A stretch of 64,000 bases of DNA from positions 124,001 through 188,000 of the forward strand of contig JAJECP010000032.1 of the NCBI GenBank assembly GCA_022821985.1. The letters are read 5' to 3'. Positions 32,088 to 41,569 of the stretch are shown piece by piece. The stretch's first letter is position 1; each line of letters begins with the position of its first letter. The notes under the pieces were generated by a model that was not told the DNA's origin, did not search any database, and saw nothing but the letters and a program-made list of their open reading frames with translations. A program made the position numbers and the translations under genes. The stretch is from Acidimicrobiia bacterium. GTDB lineage: Bacteria; Actinomycetota; Acidimicrobiia; Acidimicrobiales; Poriferisodalaceae.

Positions 32088-32917
32088 TGGCTCCGCTGCC
32101 GCCCGTGGTGAGCGCCGCAGAGCTGTCTGGCCGCGACGACGTCGTGCTGTGCGACGTGCGCTGGTATCTCGACGGCCGGTCCGGCTATGACGCCTACCTC
32201 GAAGGCCACGTCGCCGGGGCCATCTGGGTGGACCTCGACGCGCATCTGTCCGCGCACGGCGCGCCCGCGCATGGCCGCCATCCGTTGCCGACCGCGCAGA
32301 GCTTTGCCGCATCCTTGGGGGTCCTGGGTATCGGCCCCGACGACCCGGTAGTGGCGTACGACGACCTGAACGGCACTGCCGCAGGCCGGATGGTGTGGAT
32401 GCTGCGAGTGCTCGGCCACGATGCGGCACTGCTCGACGGCGGCCTGGGCTCGTGGACGGGCGCCACCGAGACGGCGCCGAGCAAGCGGGCCGCCTGCGAG
32501 TGCCCGGTGCGAGCTTGGCCAGCAGGGGCGTTCGTCGACATCGACGCGGCGGCCGATGCCGGTGCCAGCCCCGAAATCGTGCTCATCGACGCCCGCGGCG
32601 GCGACCGTTACCGCGGCGAGACCGAGCCGGTCGATCCACGCCCCGGCCACATCCCAGGCGCGGTCAACGTGCCGATGACCGACAACCTCGGCCCCGAAGG
32701 CCGCTTCGCCGACGCCGCGACGCTGCGCGCCCGCTACGCGGACGAAAGCGTGGAGGAAGCAGACGGCGCGAACAACGCCGTCGTGTACTGCGGCTCAGGC
32801 GTCAGCGCCTGCATGGACGCCCTGGCCATGGAGCGCGCCGGCCTCGGCCGCCCGCAGGTGTACGTCGGCTCATGGTCACAATGGAGCCACACCGACCGCC
32901 CCGCCGAGACCGCCTGA
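32087..32917 (+). CDS. Thiosulfate sulfurtransferase (rhodanese)
   Basis: A 276-residue two-domain rhodanese that transfers sulfane sulfur to thiophilic acceptors. The N-terminal domain is the inactive copy; the C-terminal domain carries the active Cys in CGSGVSAC. RPGHIPGAVNVPM and EGHVAGAIWVDLD mark the two domains. ATG 32087 was chosen because the upstream duplicated segment ends in a stop that overlaps it. It is translated right after the MBL gene, forming a probable sulfur-handling pair. Confidence 0.88.
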   Translation: MAPLPPVVSAAELSGRDDVVLCDVRWYLDGRSGYDAYLEGHVAGAIWVDLDAHLSAHGAPAHGRHPLPTAQSFAASLGVLGIGPDDPVVAYDDLNGTAAGRMVWMLRVLGHDAALLDGGLGSWTGATETAPSKRAACECPVRAWPAGAFVDIDAAADAGASPEIVLIDARGGDRYRGETEPVDPRPGHIPGAVNVPMTDNLGPEGRFADAATLRARYADESVEEADGANNAVVYCGSGVSACMDALAMERAGLGRPQVYVGSWSQWSHTDRPAETA

Positions 32918-32940
32918 GCGGACAGGCACAGCGGGCGCGT
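32918..32940. other. Short convergent gap with dispersed motif
   Basis: CACAGCGGGCGC (32927-32938) also occurs in both copies of the 9.2 kb repeat, and in each case a CTA stop complement follows within a few bases. Confidence 0.4.
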
Positions 32941-33660
32941 CTAGGTAGGTGAGCCGGGCGGCGGGCCTGCAGAGGTGAAGCGCGTGTCGGGCGGGTCAAT
33001 AGCCCAGGCCGCATCCTGATCCCAGCGATCCTCATACACCAGTTCCCGCAGCGGCCGTCGCCGCACCGGCCCGTGGCGCCCTGCGGGCCGCCCGAGCGGG
33101 ATGGTGGCGTGGATCGCCACGCCCTCTGGGATGCCGAGAAGCTCGCGCAGCTCGTCCTCGACGTCGCGATGCCAGCCGGTGATGACGCCGCCATAGCCGA
33201 GCGCCCGTGCCGCCAGCAACAGGTTCTGCACCGCCGGGTACACCGATGCGCCCTCGGTGAACGTGGGCTTCCGGTAGCGCACCAAGCACGCCAGGATCAC
33301 CGCCGGCGTCTCCTCGAAGTGGTCGACGAAGTGCTGCATGGTGCGAGCCATTCGGGCCTTCGGCGAGTCGTCGGCAGCGCCAGAGCCCTGCGTGTAGCCG
33401 TCGCCCGAGCGCTTCGCATTCCAGCCGTCACGGAAGCACTGGCCGAGCAGGGCCTTCGCCTGCTGCGCCGCCGGACCGTCGCGCAGCACCACGAAGCGGA
33501 ACATCTGCCGGTTGGAGCCGCTGGGCGCCCGGCTGGCATGCCACAGGATCGATGCCAGATCCTCGTCGGGGATCGGCTCGGGCAGGTAGCGGCGGATTGC
33601 CCGGGTTGTCGCAAGACCCTCGAGCAGCCCCAACGGCTGCGGCTCAAACTCACTCATCAT
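32941..33660 (-). CDS. Nitroreductase family protein
   Basis: A 239-residue FMN-dependent nitroreductase-fold enzyme. The N-terminus (ATTRAIRRYLPEPIPDEDL), RAPSGSNRQMFRFVVLRD and AARALGYGGVITGWH are the usual FMN-binding and dimer segments. There is no signal peptide. Substrate is unknown; the family reduces quinones, nitro groups or related compounds. Confidence 0.85.
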   Translation of the reverse strand: MMSEFEPQPLGLLEGLATTRAIRRYLPEPIPDEDLASILWHASRAPSGSNRQMFRFVVLRDGPAAQQAKALLGQCFRDGWNAKRSGDGYTQGSGAADDSPKARMARTMQHFVDHFEETPAVILACLVRYRKPTFTEGASVYPAVQNLLLAARALGYGGVITGWHRDVEDELRELLGIPEGVAIHATIPLGRPAGRHGPVRRRPLRELVYEDRWDQDAAWAIDPPDTRFTSAGPPPGSPT

Positions 33661-33705
33661 CGGCCTCGCTTGTGCTGTGTCTTGGCGAGCTCAGTCCGAG
33701 CGAGC

Positions 33706-35379
33706 TCAGCGGTCGCCCTGTGTCTCGTTGAGGAAGTCCACCAGCTTGACGATGGCATTCTCGGTGACGACGCCCGCGATACGCCCGCCGCTGTCGATCA
33801 CGGGATACAGCTCGATATCGGCGTCTGCCATTGCCTCGGTGACCTCGCGCAGCGTCCACGACGGGCGCGCCGGCTCGATGTCGGCTGTCATCACCTCGCC
33901 GCACGTCACCGACATCCAGTCGTTGCGATCCACGTCACGGGTATCGCTCAGCCGTATCACACCGAGGAATTCCCGTTCGGGTCCGATCACGATGGCTTCG
34001 AGCTGCTTGCGCGGCAGTGCCACTCCCCACACGAAATCGGCCAGCGGGGCATCGGCATTCACGGTCGGCACCTCGGTGGACATGGCGGAGTTGACCGGCA
34101 TCTCCAAGCGCCGCTCGAGATGGCCCGTGCGGCTGTCGCGCTGGAACTGCGAGACCGAGGCATTGCCGATGAGCACCTGCGACACGGCCACCGCCACCAG
34201 GGCGGGCACGACGAACAGCGGGGCCCCGGTGGACTCGGCCACGAACATCACCGCTGCCAGGGGGGTGCGGTAGCCGGCCGCCAGGAAAGCGGCCACGCCA
34301 ATGAAGGGAAAGAACGCCAGCGATTCGGGCCCCAGTTCGATCCAACCGCCCACCAGGCGACCCACGATCAGGCCGAATACCGCGAGCGGGATGAACACAC
34401 CGCCTACACCGCCGCCCGCCAGCACCGTGGAGGTCGCCAGGATCCTGATTGCCAGCAGGGCGCCGAGCAGCCACAGCGATGCCTCGGGGTTCAGCGCCCA
34501 GTCGGTGAGCTGCCCCTCAGCGGTCGGGCCCAGCGACAGGGGTGCGTCGAACAGCACCTCGCTCAGCGCAGCGAGGCCCGCGAGGATTCCCCCGGCAGTC
34601 AGCGCGATCATCCACCACGGCCGGTCGGAAGCGTGAATCCGCTTGGCCATGGCCAGCACACGGCAGAACGCCGACGCCGCGAGGCCGCAGAGGGCACCGA
34701 CAACCGCGGCGCCCAGCAGCTCCTGGCGGCCGAACTGGACGCTCACCATCTCGGTGCCGATCTCGAAGGGACGGTCGTCGAAACCGGTGACCAGCACGTA
34801 TACGACGTAGCTGGCAGCGCTGGAGAGCAGGGCGGGCAGCAGCGCCCTGCGGCCCAGGTCGCTCTTGTAGGGGGCTTCGAGTGCGAACAGCACACCGGTG
34901 GCGGGCGCCTGGAAGATGGCGCTGACTCCTGCGGCGGCACCGGCCACGAGCAGCGCGTATCCCTCCCGGCCCCGGAACAGCCGCCGGACCACTCGCTGCA
35001 TCGCGTTGCCGGCCGTGGCGCCGGCGTAGATGGACGGACCCTCCAGGCCGACCGCGCCGCCGGAGCCCACGGTCACGATGCCGGCAATCAGCCGGGCGGG
35101 CAGGTCCCTGAACCGCATCGGATGGTTGCGGTCGTGGAAGGACCGGATGTACTCCTCGGAGGTGGACGGCGAGAGCCGGCGGCCAGCATCGGCCCAGCGC
35201 AGCATGATGACGGCGCCCCACAGCCCGAGCGCGGGCGCGATCACCCGCTGCCAGGGCGGCAGGTGCAGCACTCGCTCGAGCAGCACCTTCTCGGTCAGCA
35301 CGGCGACCGCCGCAACGATGAAGCCGGTGACGACGCCCACGGCGACATATGTCGCGAAGCGAAGCAGCCGGTTTCTCAT
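33706..35379 (-). CDS. ClC-type chloride channel/transporter with CBS domains
   Basis: A 557-residue polytopic membrane protein of the ClC family. Family signatures are SGGAVGLEGP (site of the gating Glu), GVSAIFQAPATGVLFALE and GGGVGGVFIPLAVFG. About ten or more membrane helices are visible. The C-terminus carries two CBS units (about residues 430-550) with SVTCGEVMTADIE and DIELYPVIDSGGRIAGVVTENA, likely nucleotide-sensing. Whether it is a channel or proton antiporter cannot be told here. Confidence 0.9.
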   Translation of the reverse strand: MRNRLLRFATYVAVGVVTGFIVAAVAVLTEKVLLERVLHLPPWQRVIAPALGLWGAVIMLRWADAGRRLSPSTSEEYIRSFHDRNHPMRFRDLPARLIAGIVTVGSGGAVGLEGPSIYAGATAGNAMQRVVRRLFRGREGYALLVAGAAAGVSAIFQAPATGVLFALEAPYKSDLGRRALLPALLSSAASYVVYVLVTGFDDRPFEIGTEMVSVQFGRQELLGAAVVGALCGLAASAFCRVLAMAKRIHASDRPWWMIALTAGGILAGLAALSEVLFDAPLSLGPTAEGQLTDWALNPEASLWLLGALLAIRILATSTVLAGGGVGGVFIPLAVFGLIVGRLVGGWIELGPESLAFFPFIGVAAFLAAGYRTPLAAVMFVAESTGAPLFVVPALVAVAVSQVLIGNASVSQFQRDSRTGHLERRLEMPVNSAMSTEVPTVNADAPLADFVWGVALPRKQLEAIVIGPEREFLGVIRLSDTRDVDRNDWMSVTCGEVMTADIEPARPSWTLREVTEAMADADIELYPVIDSGGRIAGVVTENAIVKLVDFLNETQGDR

Positions 35380-35514
35380 GCAGGCCTACTTCCTCGTCCC
35401 GAAATGCTCGGCCAACCGTACGCGGCGAGACGTGCAGTGCGGGCAGTTCATCGAGCTTCGGCACTTCGAAGCACCGTTCACTAGCGTCCCTGCGACGGTT
35501 GACGACAAAGATCG

Positions 35515-36627
35515 GTGACGACAATGGAACTCTGGCTTCACGCATTCCCGGCGCCGCTGCAGATCAGGGATGTGGCCAAGGCAGCCGAAGACGGGGGCTG
35601 GGACGGGCTGGCCGTCGTCGACACACAGAACCTCAGCGGCGAGTGCTTTGTCGCCTTGGCGCTTGCCGCCACCGCGACGGAGCGGATCAAGCTCGGGCTT
35701 GCCGTGGGGAATTCGGTGACCCGCCTCCCGGCGGTGAATGCAGCCGCGTGCCTGAGCATCGACCAGGTCTCGGGCGGGCGCTTCGAGTTCGGCATCGGCC
35801 GTGGCGACTCGTGTCTGGTGCACCTGGGCCGCGCTCCCGGTCGCTTGGGGCACTTCGAGCGTCACCTGACGCAGCTGCAGGCATATCTCAGCGGCGGCGA
35901 TGTGCCCTTCGATGAGATCGACATCCCGCTTGAGTACGCCGCTCCGGCCGATGCATTGGAGCTTGCGGAGGGTCCCGGCGTCAGCCGCATGGCATGGGGC
36001 ACGCTCAGCGAAGACTCCCTGGGCGGCGACGGCCGCAAAGTTCCCGTCGAGGTGGCCGCCACCGGCCCGAAGGTGATCGGCATCGCAGCGGTTCATGCCG
36101 ATCGGGTGATGTTCGCCGTCGGCGCCGACCCCGAGCGCCTCGCGTGGGGCATCGATGTCGCCAAGGCGGCCCGGCGCAACGCCGGCCTCGATCCCGACGG
36201 CGTGAAGTTCGGCGCGTACCTGAACATGGCGTGCCACGCCAACCCCGACACCGCCCGTGACCTGATCAGGGGTCCGATGTCGGTTTTCGCTCGCTTCCAG
36301 GTGATGCAGGGCGGCACACCGGTCGGACCGACCAGCGAGGAGACGGCGAAGACGCTGCACACGCTGCACGAGGTCTACGACTTCGGCGGGCATTCGCGCA
36401 ACGAGTCGCCGCAGGCCGCGTCGCTCCCGGCCGACTTCATGGACCGGTTCGGTGTGGTCGGCACGCCGGACAGTTGCATCGCCAAGCTCAACGAGCTGGA
36501 GGCGATGGGCATCGACAAGGTCCTGCTGTCGGGTCAGTTCAACGAGAACGTGTATGCGTCGCCCGAGGGAGCTGTTGCGCGCAGGCTGCTGGAGACCGAA
36601 GTCCTCCCCGTGGTGCAGGGCGGCTAG
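35515..36627 (+). CDS. LLM-class flavin/F420-dependent oxidoreductase
   Basis: A 370-residue luciferase-like protein with typical TIM-barrel segments: GWDGLAVVDTQNLSGE, IKLGLAVGNSVTRLP, GRFEFGIGRGDS and MFAVGADPERLAWGIDVAK. It resembles Mer-type F420-dependent enzymes. Start GTG 35515 is used; ATG 35524 is two codons further on. It is divergent from the ClC gene and followed by a tRNA. Substrate unknown. Confidence 0.83.
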   Translation: MTTMELWLHAFPAPLQIRDVAKAAEDGGWDGLAVVDTQNLSGECFVALALAATATERIKLGLAVGNSVTRLPAVNAAACLSIDQVSGGRFEFGIGRGDSCLVHLGRAPGRLGHFERHLTQLQAYLSGGDVPFDEIDIPLEYAAPADALELAEGPGVSRMAWGTLSEDSLGGDGRKVPVEVAATGPKVIGIAAVHADRVMFAVGADPERLAWGIDVAKAARRNAGLDPDGVKFGAYLNMACHANPDTARDLIRGPMSVFARFQVMQGGTPVGPTSEETAKTLHTLHEVYDFGGHSRNESPQAASLPADFMDRFGVVGTPDSCIAKLNELEAMGIDKVLLSGQFNENVYASPEGAVARRLLETEVLPVVQGG

Positions 36628-36679
36628 CCCACGCCGACGCGGCCTCACCGCAGCGTTCCTGACGGCGGTCTCACGGGTG

Positions 36680-36770
36680 CGGAGAGGGTGGGATTCGAAC
36701 CCACGAACCACCTTGCGGCAGTTACTTCCTTAGCAGGGAAGCGCCTTCAACCTGACTCGGCCACCTCTCC
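36680..36770 (-). tRNA. tRNA-Ser (anticodon GCT)
   Basis: Minus-strand class II tRNA. Acceptor arms GGAGAGG and CCTCTCC pair over 7 bp. Anticodon stem CTTCC/GGAAG encloses CTGCTAA with anticodon GCT, reading AGC/AGU. A long variable arm is present, and the T-loop is GTTCGAAT. CCA is not encoded. Confidence 0.95.
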
Positions 36771-36874
36771 ATGTGCGGCCGAGCCCTCGGGCGGCAGCCG
36801 CGCCGACTCAAGATAACCCCAACCAGCGGGTTACAGCGATCCCTTTTCCCGTCAGTAACCCCGAGGTACGCCGC

Positions 36875-36880
36875 TAGCTT
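36875..36880 (+). promoter_or_regulatory. -10 element of second tRNA-Ser
   Basis: TAGCTT at 36875-36880, 7 bases before the tRNA's first base. No clear -35. Confidence 0.4.
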
Positions 36881-36887
36881 GGCCTGC

Positions 36888-36975
36888 GGAGGGGTGGCAG
36901 AGTGGACGATTGCGACGGTCTTGAAAACCGTTGAGGCGCAAGCCTCCGGGGGTTCGAATCCCCCTCCCTCCGCCA
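36888..36975 (+). tRNA. tRNA-Ser (anticodon TGA)
   Basis: Plus-strand class II tRNA. Acceptor GGAGGGG pairs with TCCCTCC (last pair G-U). Anticodon stem CGGT/ACCG encloses CTTGAAA, giving TGA, which reads UCA serine codons. T-arm GGGGGTTCGAATCCCCC is perfect. CCA is encoded at 36973-36975, unlike the neighbouring serine tRNA. Confidence 0.95.
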
Positions 36976-37003
36976 AATCGTTGAGGCCAAAGGAAGCGAT
37001 GCA

Positions 37004-37399
37004 ATGAAGAGGACGCCAGTCAACCCGTGGCCCTGGTCACTGAACTTCGGTTTCAACCAAGCCGAGATCATCGAGGGAACGAGCAGGCAGCTGGTCTGTG
37101 CTGGTCAGACATCGGTGGATGCTGAAGGCAAACCGCAGCACGCCGGGGACATGCGCGCCCAGATGACGCTCGCGCTCGACAATCTGGAAGCCGTCGTGAA
37201 CGCCGCCGACATGGACTTGGCCAAAATCACGCGACTCACCGTCTACGTCACCGACATGGACGATGCTCTGAGGAACTTCGGCGTGTTCGGCGAACGATTC
37301 GGCCCGCTGGGCGCAACCCCTCCGATGACGTTGCTCGGGGTCACCCAGCTCGCCTTCCCCGGGCTCATGATCGAGATCGAGGCCATCGCCGCCGATTGA
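37004..37399 (+). CDS. RidA-family protein
   Basis: A 131-residue RidA/YjgF-type trimeric enaminase-like protein that hydrolyses reactive imines from PLP enzymes. Landmarks are FNQAEIIEG (N-terminus), CAGQTSVDAEGKPQ, ALDNLEAVVNAADMDLAKITRLTVYVTDM and the C-terminal MTLLGVTQLAFPGLMIEIEA. The usual catalytic Arg of the deaminase site is replaced by Met in MTLLGVTQ, so it may belong to a non-deaminating subgroup. It stands alone after the tRNA. Confidence 0.85.
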   Translation: MKRTPVNPWPWSLNFGFNQAEIIEGTSRQLVCAGQTSVDAEGKPQHAGDMRAQMTLALDNLEAVVNAADMDLAKITRLTVYVTDMDDALRNFGVFGERFGPLGATPPMTLLGVTQLAFPGLMIEIEAIAAD

Positions 37400-37425
37400 G
37401 ATACCAGGCCATTGGCTGAGCTGGT

Positions 37426-38955
37426 TCAAACCAGGGGGCCGGTGGCTGCTTCTACGGCGGGGACGAGGGCTTCGTCGATGAGCATCTGATCGGATGCGGC
37501 GAGCTCGGGCGACAGCCAGCGGTCGGGACCGGGGCCCGGAACTTCGCTGCGCAGCAGGTTGAGCGCCGCTGCGGTGCCCGCTGCGGGCTGCAGGGGTGCG
37601 CGCAGCTCGATGCCGCGGGCTGCGGTCACCCATTCGATGGCCAGGATGCGGCGCAGGTTGGCGACCGTCCGGCGGAGCTTGCGGGCCGCGCCCCAGCCCA
37701 TGGACACGTGGTCCTCCTGCATTGCAGAGGTGGGCAGCGAGTCGACTGCGGCCGGTGTGGCGAGGCGTCGGTTCTCGGCACACAGGGCCGCTGCCGTGTA
37801 CTGGCCGATCATCAGGCCGCTGTCCACGCCTGGGTCGTCGGCCAGGAAAGGCGGCAGCCCGGCAGACCGCTTGGGATCGAGCAGCCGGTCGATGCGGCGC
37901 TCCGCAATAGCACCGACCTCGGCCGCGGTGATGGCGAGATAGTCGGCTGCCAGCGCCACCGGCGCACCGTGGAAGTTGCCGCATGACTCCACCCGACCGT
38001 CGGGCAGCACCATCGGGTTGTCGATGGCCGAGGCCAGCTCCCGATCGGTCACGCCGGCTGCGAAGTCGAGGGTGTCGCGGGCTGCGCCGTGGACTTGGGG
38101 CGTGCACCTGATGGAGTAGGCGTCTTGCACGCGGTCGTCGCCGAAGCGGTGGCTGGCCACGATGGACGAGCCGGCCAGCACAGCACGCAGATTGGCAGCG
38201 CTGGCCTGCTGCCCGGGATGGGGCCGCAGCTCGAGCAGGTCGGCGGCGAAGGCCCGATCGGTGGCCAACAGCGCCTCGACGCTGCAGGCAGCCACGATGT
38301 CGGCAACGGTCAACAGGCGGGCCAGGTCGTGGACGGCCAGGCAGAGCATCCCCAGGATGCCGTCGGTGCCGTTGGTGAGAGCCAGGCCCTCCTTCTCGGC
38401 CAGCACTAACGGCTCGATGCCGGCCGCCGATAGGGCATCGGCCCCGCTGATCGTGCCCCCGCCGTTGGCGAGGACTTCGCCTTCGCCCATCAGCACGAGC
38501 GCAGCGTGGGCCAATGGCGCCAGGTCGCCGCTGGCGCCCAGCGAGCCGTGCTCGGGCACCACTGGCACCACGCCGGCGTTGACCAGGTGCACCAGCGACT
38601 GCGCGACGAGCGGTCTCGCGCCCGAGGCGCCGAAGGCGAGCGTGCGTGCGCGCAGCAGCATCATGGCCCGCACCACCTCGGCCTCGACCGGTGGCCCCAT
38701 GCCGGCGGCGTGGGAGCGGATCAGCGACTGCTGCAGTGCGACCCGGCGATCAGCGGGAATGGTGGTGTTGGCCAGGGCGCCGAAGCCGGTGGAGACGCCG
38801 TAGGCCGGCTCGCCTTCGGCCAAGGTCTCGACGATGCGGCGGGCCCTGGCCATCCGGTCGAGGGCATCGACGCTGAGATGAACCTGTTCTCGGTGGCGGG
38901 CGACCGCGACGACGTCGGCGACGGTGACGCCCGGGCCGTCGAGTTCCACCGTCAT
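37426..38955 (-). CDS. hutH: Histidine ammonia-lyase
   Basis: A 509-residue lyase that removes ammonia from histidine to give urocanate, the first step of histidine degradation. The MIO cofactor forms from Ala-Ser-Gly at residues 141-143 (GASGDLAPLAH). YGVSTGFGALANT near residue 52, LTNGTDG, and SMQEDHVSMG (as SAMQEDHVSMG) are active-site segments. ATG 38955 is used; the longer frame would add 27 low-complexity residues. Downstream of the IclR gene on the same strand, so probably co-transcribed and autoregulated. Confidence 0.95.
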   Translation of the reverse strand: MTVELDGPGVTVADVVAVARHREQVHLSVDALDRMARARRIVETLAEGEPAYGVSTGFGALANTTIPADRRVALQQSLIRSHAAGMGPPVEAEVVRAMMLLRARTLAFGASGARPLVAQSLVHLVNAGVVPVVPEHGSLGASGDLAPLAHAALVLMGEGEVLANGGGTISGADALSAAGIEPLVLAEKEGLALTNGTDGILGMLCLAVHDLARLLTVADIVAACSVEALLATDRAFAADLLELRPHPGQQASAANLRAVLAGSSIVASHRFGDDRVQDAYSIRCTPQVHGAARDTLDFAAGVTDRELASAIDNPMVLPDGRVESCGNFHGAPVALAADYLAITAAEVGAIAERRIDRLLDPKRSAGLPPFLADDPGVDSGLMIGQYTAAALCAENRRLATPAAVDSLPTSAMQEDHVSMGWGAARKLRRTVANLRRILAIEWVTAARGIELRAPLQPAAGTAAALNLLRSEVPGPGPDRWLSPELAASDQMLIDEALVPAVEAATGPLV

Positions 38956-39049
38956 CCCAGAGGCGGAGCCGGCAGGCGGAGCCGTGGCCCGAGCGGCCCG
39001 TGAGCGGAGCGAACAAGAGCGGGAAACAACTGGCAATGCGCCGGAGCGT

Positions 39050-39787
39050 TCATCGTTCAGTGCCTCCAGCAGGAGCCGCGGGGGCGGAGAAGAGCGCGGC
39101 CGATGTGGCGACGGCCGCTTCGATGACGGCGTCAGCCGCCGTCTGCAGGCGAGGGCCTGTGAGCCGGTCCGCCGGACCCAGCACGGACAGCGCGGCGACA
39201 GCGCCGCCGGGGCCGTGGACGGGAGCGCAGACCGCCGTGACGTCGGGCTCGATGGCGCCGGTATTGAACACGGGCGCAGGACGAGCGTCGCGGCCCAGGG
39301 GAGCAGCCAGCAGTGCCGTGCCCACAGCGGTGCCGTCGATGGGCACCGAGCGGCCCAGCCAGCCGACGTGACGGATCGCCCGGCGGCCTTCGACCGTGGC
39401 GATGTAGACGGCAGCGTCGCCGTCGCGCACGGCGAGGTATGCGGATTCTTCGGTGGCTTCCACCAGCCGTTCGAGCTCCGGCCCCGCAGCAGCGCGGAGC
39501 CGGGCGTAGGGACCCGATTGCAGCGACGCCAGAGCGGTGCGCACGAACGCCGGACCCACCGAGTACGAACCGGCCGCGTCCTTGACGAGATATCCGCGGT
39601 CGGTCAGCACCCGCAGATGCCGCAGTGCCGTGCTGGTCGGCATGACCGTGTGGGCGGCTGCCGCGGTGAGGCTGAGCTCGCCGTTGGTGACCACGGTCTC
39701 GAGCAGCTCCAGCACCCGCTCTGCCGAGCGCGACCGGTGCAGCGGAGACGCAGCAGTAGTTTCACTATCTGAAATTGCTTGCTGCAT
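39050..39787 (-). CDS. IclR-type regulator, likely of the hut genes
   Basis: A 245-residue transcription regulator. The N-terminal winged helix-turn-helix is RSRSAERVLELLETVVTNGELSLTAAAAHT with MPTSTALRHLRVLTDRGYL. The C-terminal IclR effector domain has YIATVEGRRAIRHVGWLGRSVPI and GTAVGTALLAAP. Lying between hutH and the divergent hutU, it is probably the local hut regulator responding to urocanate or a related ligand (inference). ATG 39787 is used; a longer frame starts further up. Confidence 0.88.
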   Translation of the reverse strand: MQQAISDSETTAASPLHRSRSAERVLELLETVVTNGELSLTAAAAHTVMPTSTALRHLRVLTDRGYLVKDAAGSYSVGPAFVRTALASLQSGPYARLRAAAGPELERLVEATEESAYLAVRDGDAAVYIATVEGRRAIRHVGWLGRSVPIDGTAVGTALLAAPLGRDARPAPVFNTGAIEPDVTAVCAPVHGPGGAVAALSVLGPADRLTGPRLQTAADAVIEAAVATSAALFSAPAAPAGGTER

Positions 39788-39788
39788 G

Positions 39789-39818
39789 TTGACAGCATAG
39801 GCCGAACCTCGGTAACGT
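39789..39818 (+). promoter_or_regulatory. Consensus-like promoter for hutU operon
   Basis: TTGACA (39789-39794) and TAACGT (39813-39818) are separated by 18 bases and lie 35 bases before the hutU start. The -35 begins just past the first base of the IclR start codon, so the divergent genes' control regions overlap. Confidence 0.6.
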
Positions 39819-39852
39819 GCGGTGCACCGCACACCCGGCGTCGAGGTTGTCT

Positions 39853-41544
39853 ATGGCCACCAGCACAGAGCACGCCGCCAGCGCCCCGCCTGGCGGGGTG
39901 AGGGCTCCCACCGGCACGGCATTGACGTGCCGCAGCTGGCCCCAAGAGGCCGCCTTCCGGATGCTGCAGAACAATCTGGATCCCGAGGTGGCCGAGCGCC
40001 CCGACGAACTGGTCGTGTACGGGGGCACCGGTCGAGCGGCGCGCTCGTGGCCCGCCTTCCACGCCATGATCGGGGCGCTGACCGACCTGGCCGACGACGA
40101 GACCTTGCTGGTGCAGTCGGGCAAACCGGTCGGCGTCGTCCAGACGCACGAATGGGCGCCCCGGGTGCTCATCGCCAACTCCAACCTGGTGCCCGATTGG
40201 GGCACCTGGGACGAGTTCCGCCGGCTGGAGCATCTCGGCCTGACCATGTTCGGCCAGATGACTGCCGGGTCATGGATATACATCGGCACGCAGGGGATCC
40301 TGCAGGGCACCTACGAGTGCTTCGGCGCCATCGCTCGCAAGCGCTTCGACGGGTCGTTGGCAGGCACGCTCACGATCACCTCCGGGCTGGGCGGCATGGG
40401 CGGCGCTCAGCCGCTGGCCATCACCATGAACGAGGGAGTCGCCCTGTGCATCGAGGTCGACCCCGAGCGGGTCGCTCGCCGGGTGGAGACCCGCTATCTC
40501 GACGTGGTCGCCGACGATTACGCCGATGCGCTCCGCCGGTGCGCCGAGGCCGTGCAGGCCCGCCGCCCGCTGTCGGTCGGTTTGGTCGGCAACGCCGCCG
40601 ACTTGCTGCCTCGCCTGCTGGCAGACGGCGTCGCGGCCGACATCGTCACCGATCAGACCTCAGCGCACGACCCGCTCACCTATGTGCCCAACGACCTGTC
40701 GCCCGAGGCGTCCGAGGAGATGCGGCGCAACCAGCCCGACGAGTTCATACGCCGCGCCCGATCGGCCATGGCCACCCACGTGGAGGCGATGGTGGGCTTC
40801 CTCGACGCCGGTTCCGAGGTGTTCGACTACGGCAACAGCCTGCGGGCCGAGGCCGAGCTCGGCGGTTACAACCGGGCGTTCGACTACCCAGGCTTCCTCC
40901 CTGCCTACATCCGGCCCCTGTTCTGCGAGGGCAAGGGACCGTTCCGCTGGGTTGCGCTGTCGGGCGACCCAGCCGACATCGCCGCCACTGACCGGGCCGT
41001 GCTCGAAGAGTTCCCCGACGACGAACCGCTCAAGCGATGGATCACTCTCGCAGGCGAGCGAGTAGCGCTCCAGGGCCTGCCGGCGAGGATCTGCTGGCTC
41101 GGCTACGGGGAGCGCCACCGGTTGGGATTGCGCTTCAACGAGCTGGTTGCTTCCGGCGAGATCAAGGCCCCGATCGTCATCGGGCGCGACCATCTCGACT
41201 CGGGATCGGTGGCGTCGCCCTACCGCGAGACCGAGGACATGGCAGACGGCAGCGATGCCATTGCCGACTGGCCCCTGCTCAACGCGATGGTAAACACCTC
41301 GTCGGGGGCGTCATGGGTGAGCATCCACCACGGCGGCGGGGTGGGCATCGGCCGTTCCATCCATGCCGGCCAGGTCAGCGTGGCCGACGGGACCGACCTG
41401 GCCGCGCAGAAGCTGGAACGGGTGCTGCTCAACGACCCGGGCACGGGCGTCATGCGCCACGCCGACGCCGGTTACGACCGGGCGTGGGACGTGGCCGCCG
41501 AGCGCGGCGTGCAGATTCCATCGGACCGACCGGCCGCGCAATGA
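39853..41544 (+). CDS. hutU: Urocanate hydratase
   Basis: A 563-residue NAD-dependent enzyme converting urocanate to imidazolonepropionate. The segments [32 protein letters not shown], the glycine-rich [14 protein letters not shown] and [18 protein letters not shown] are typical. Length is right for the family. ATG 39853 was chosen over the earlier in-frame ATG 39817, which would lie before the promoter's transcription start. It heads the operon hutU-def-hutF-hutI. Confidence 0.96.
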   Translation: MATSTEHAASAPPGGVRAPTGTALTCRSWPQEAAFRMLQNNLDPEVAERPDELVVYGGTGRAARSWPAFHAMIGALTDLADDETLLVQSGKPVGVVQTHEWAPRVLIANSNLVPDWGTWDEFRRLEHLGLTMFGQMTAGSWIYIGTQGILQGTYECFGAIARKRFDGSLAGTLTITSGLGGMGGAQPLAITMNEGVALCIEVDPERVARRVETRYLDVVADDYADALRRCAEAVQARRPLSVGLVGNAADLLPRLLADGVAADIVTDQTSAHDPLTYVPNDLSPEASEEMRRNQPDEFIRRARSAMATHVEAMVGFLDAGSEVFDYGNSLRAEAELGGYNRAFDYPGFLPAYIRPLFCEGKGPFRWVALSGDPADIAATDRAVLEEFPDDEPLKRWITLAGERVALQGLPARICWLGYGERHRLGLRFNELVASGEIKAPIVIGRDHLDSGSVASPYRETEDMADGSDAIADWPLLNAMVNTSSGASWVSIHHGGGVGIGRSIHAGQVSVADGTDLAAQKLERVLLNDPGTGVMRHADAGYDRAWDVAAERGVQIPSDRPAAQ

Positions 41545-41569
41545 AGCCCAGCACACGAAGACACGCAAC

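Noticed and set aside
33073..35484. 803-residue plus-strand open frame
   Set aside because: It lies opposite the clear nitroreductase and ClC genes; low-complexity composition is typical of GC-rich shadow frames.
37419..37432. CTGGTT/AACCAG small hairpin at hutH end
   Set aside because: Six-base arms with a 2-base loop, partly in the coding region; not convincing as a terminator.
39760..39774. TTTCA...TGAAA inverted repeat as IclR operator
   Set aside because: Only 5-base arms, and inside the regulator's own coding start; too weak to claim.
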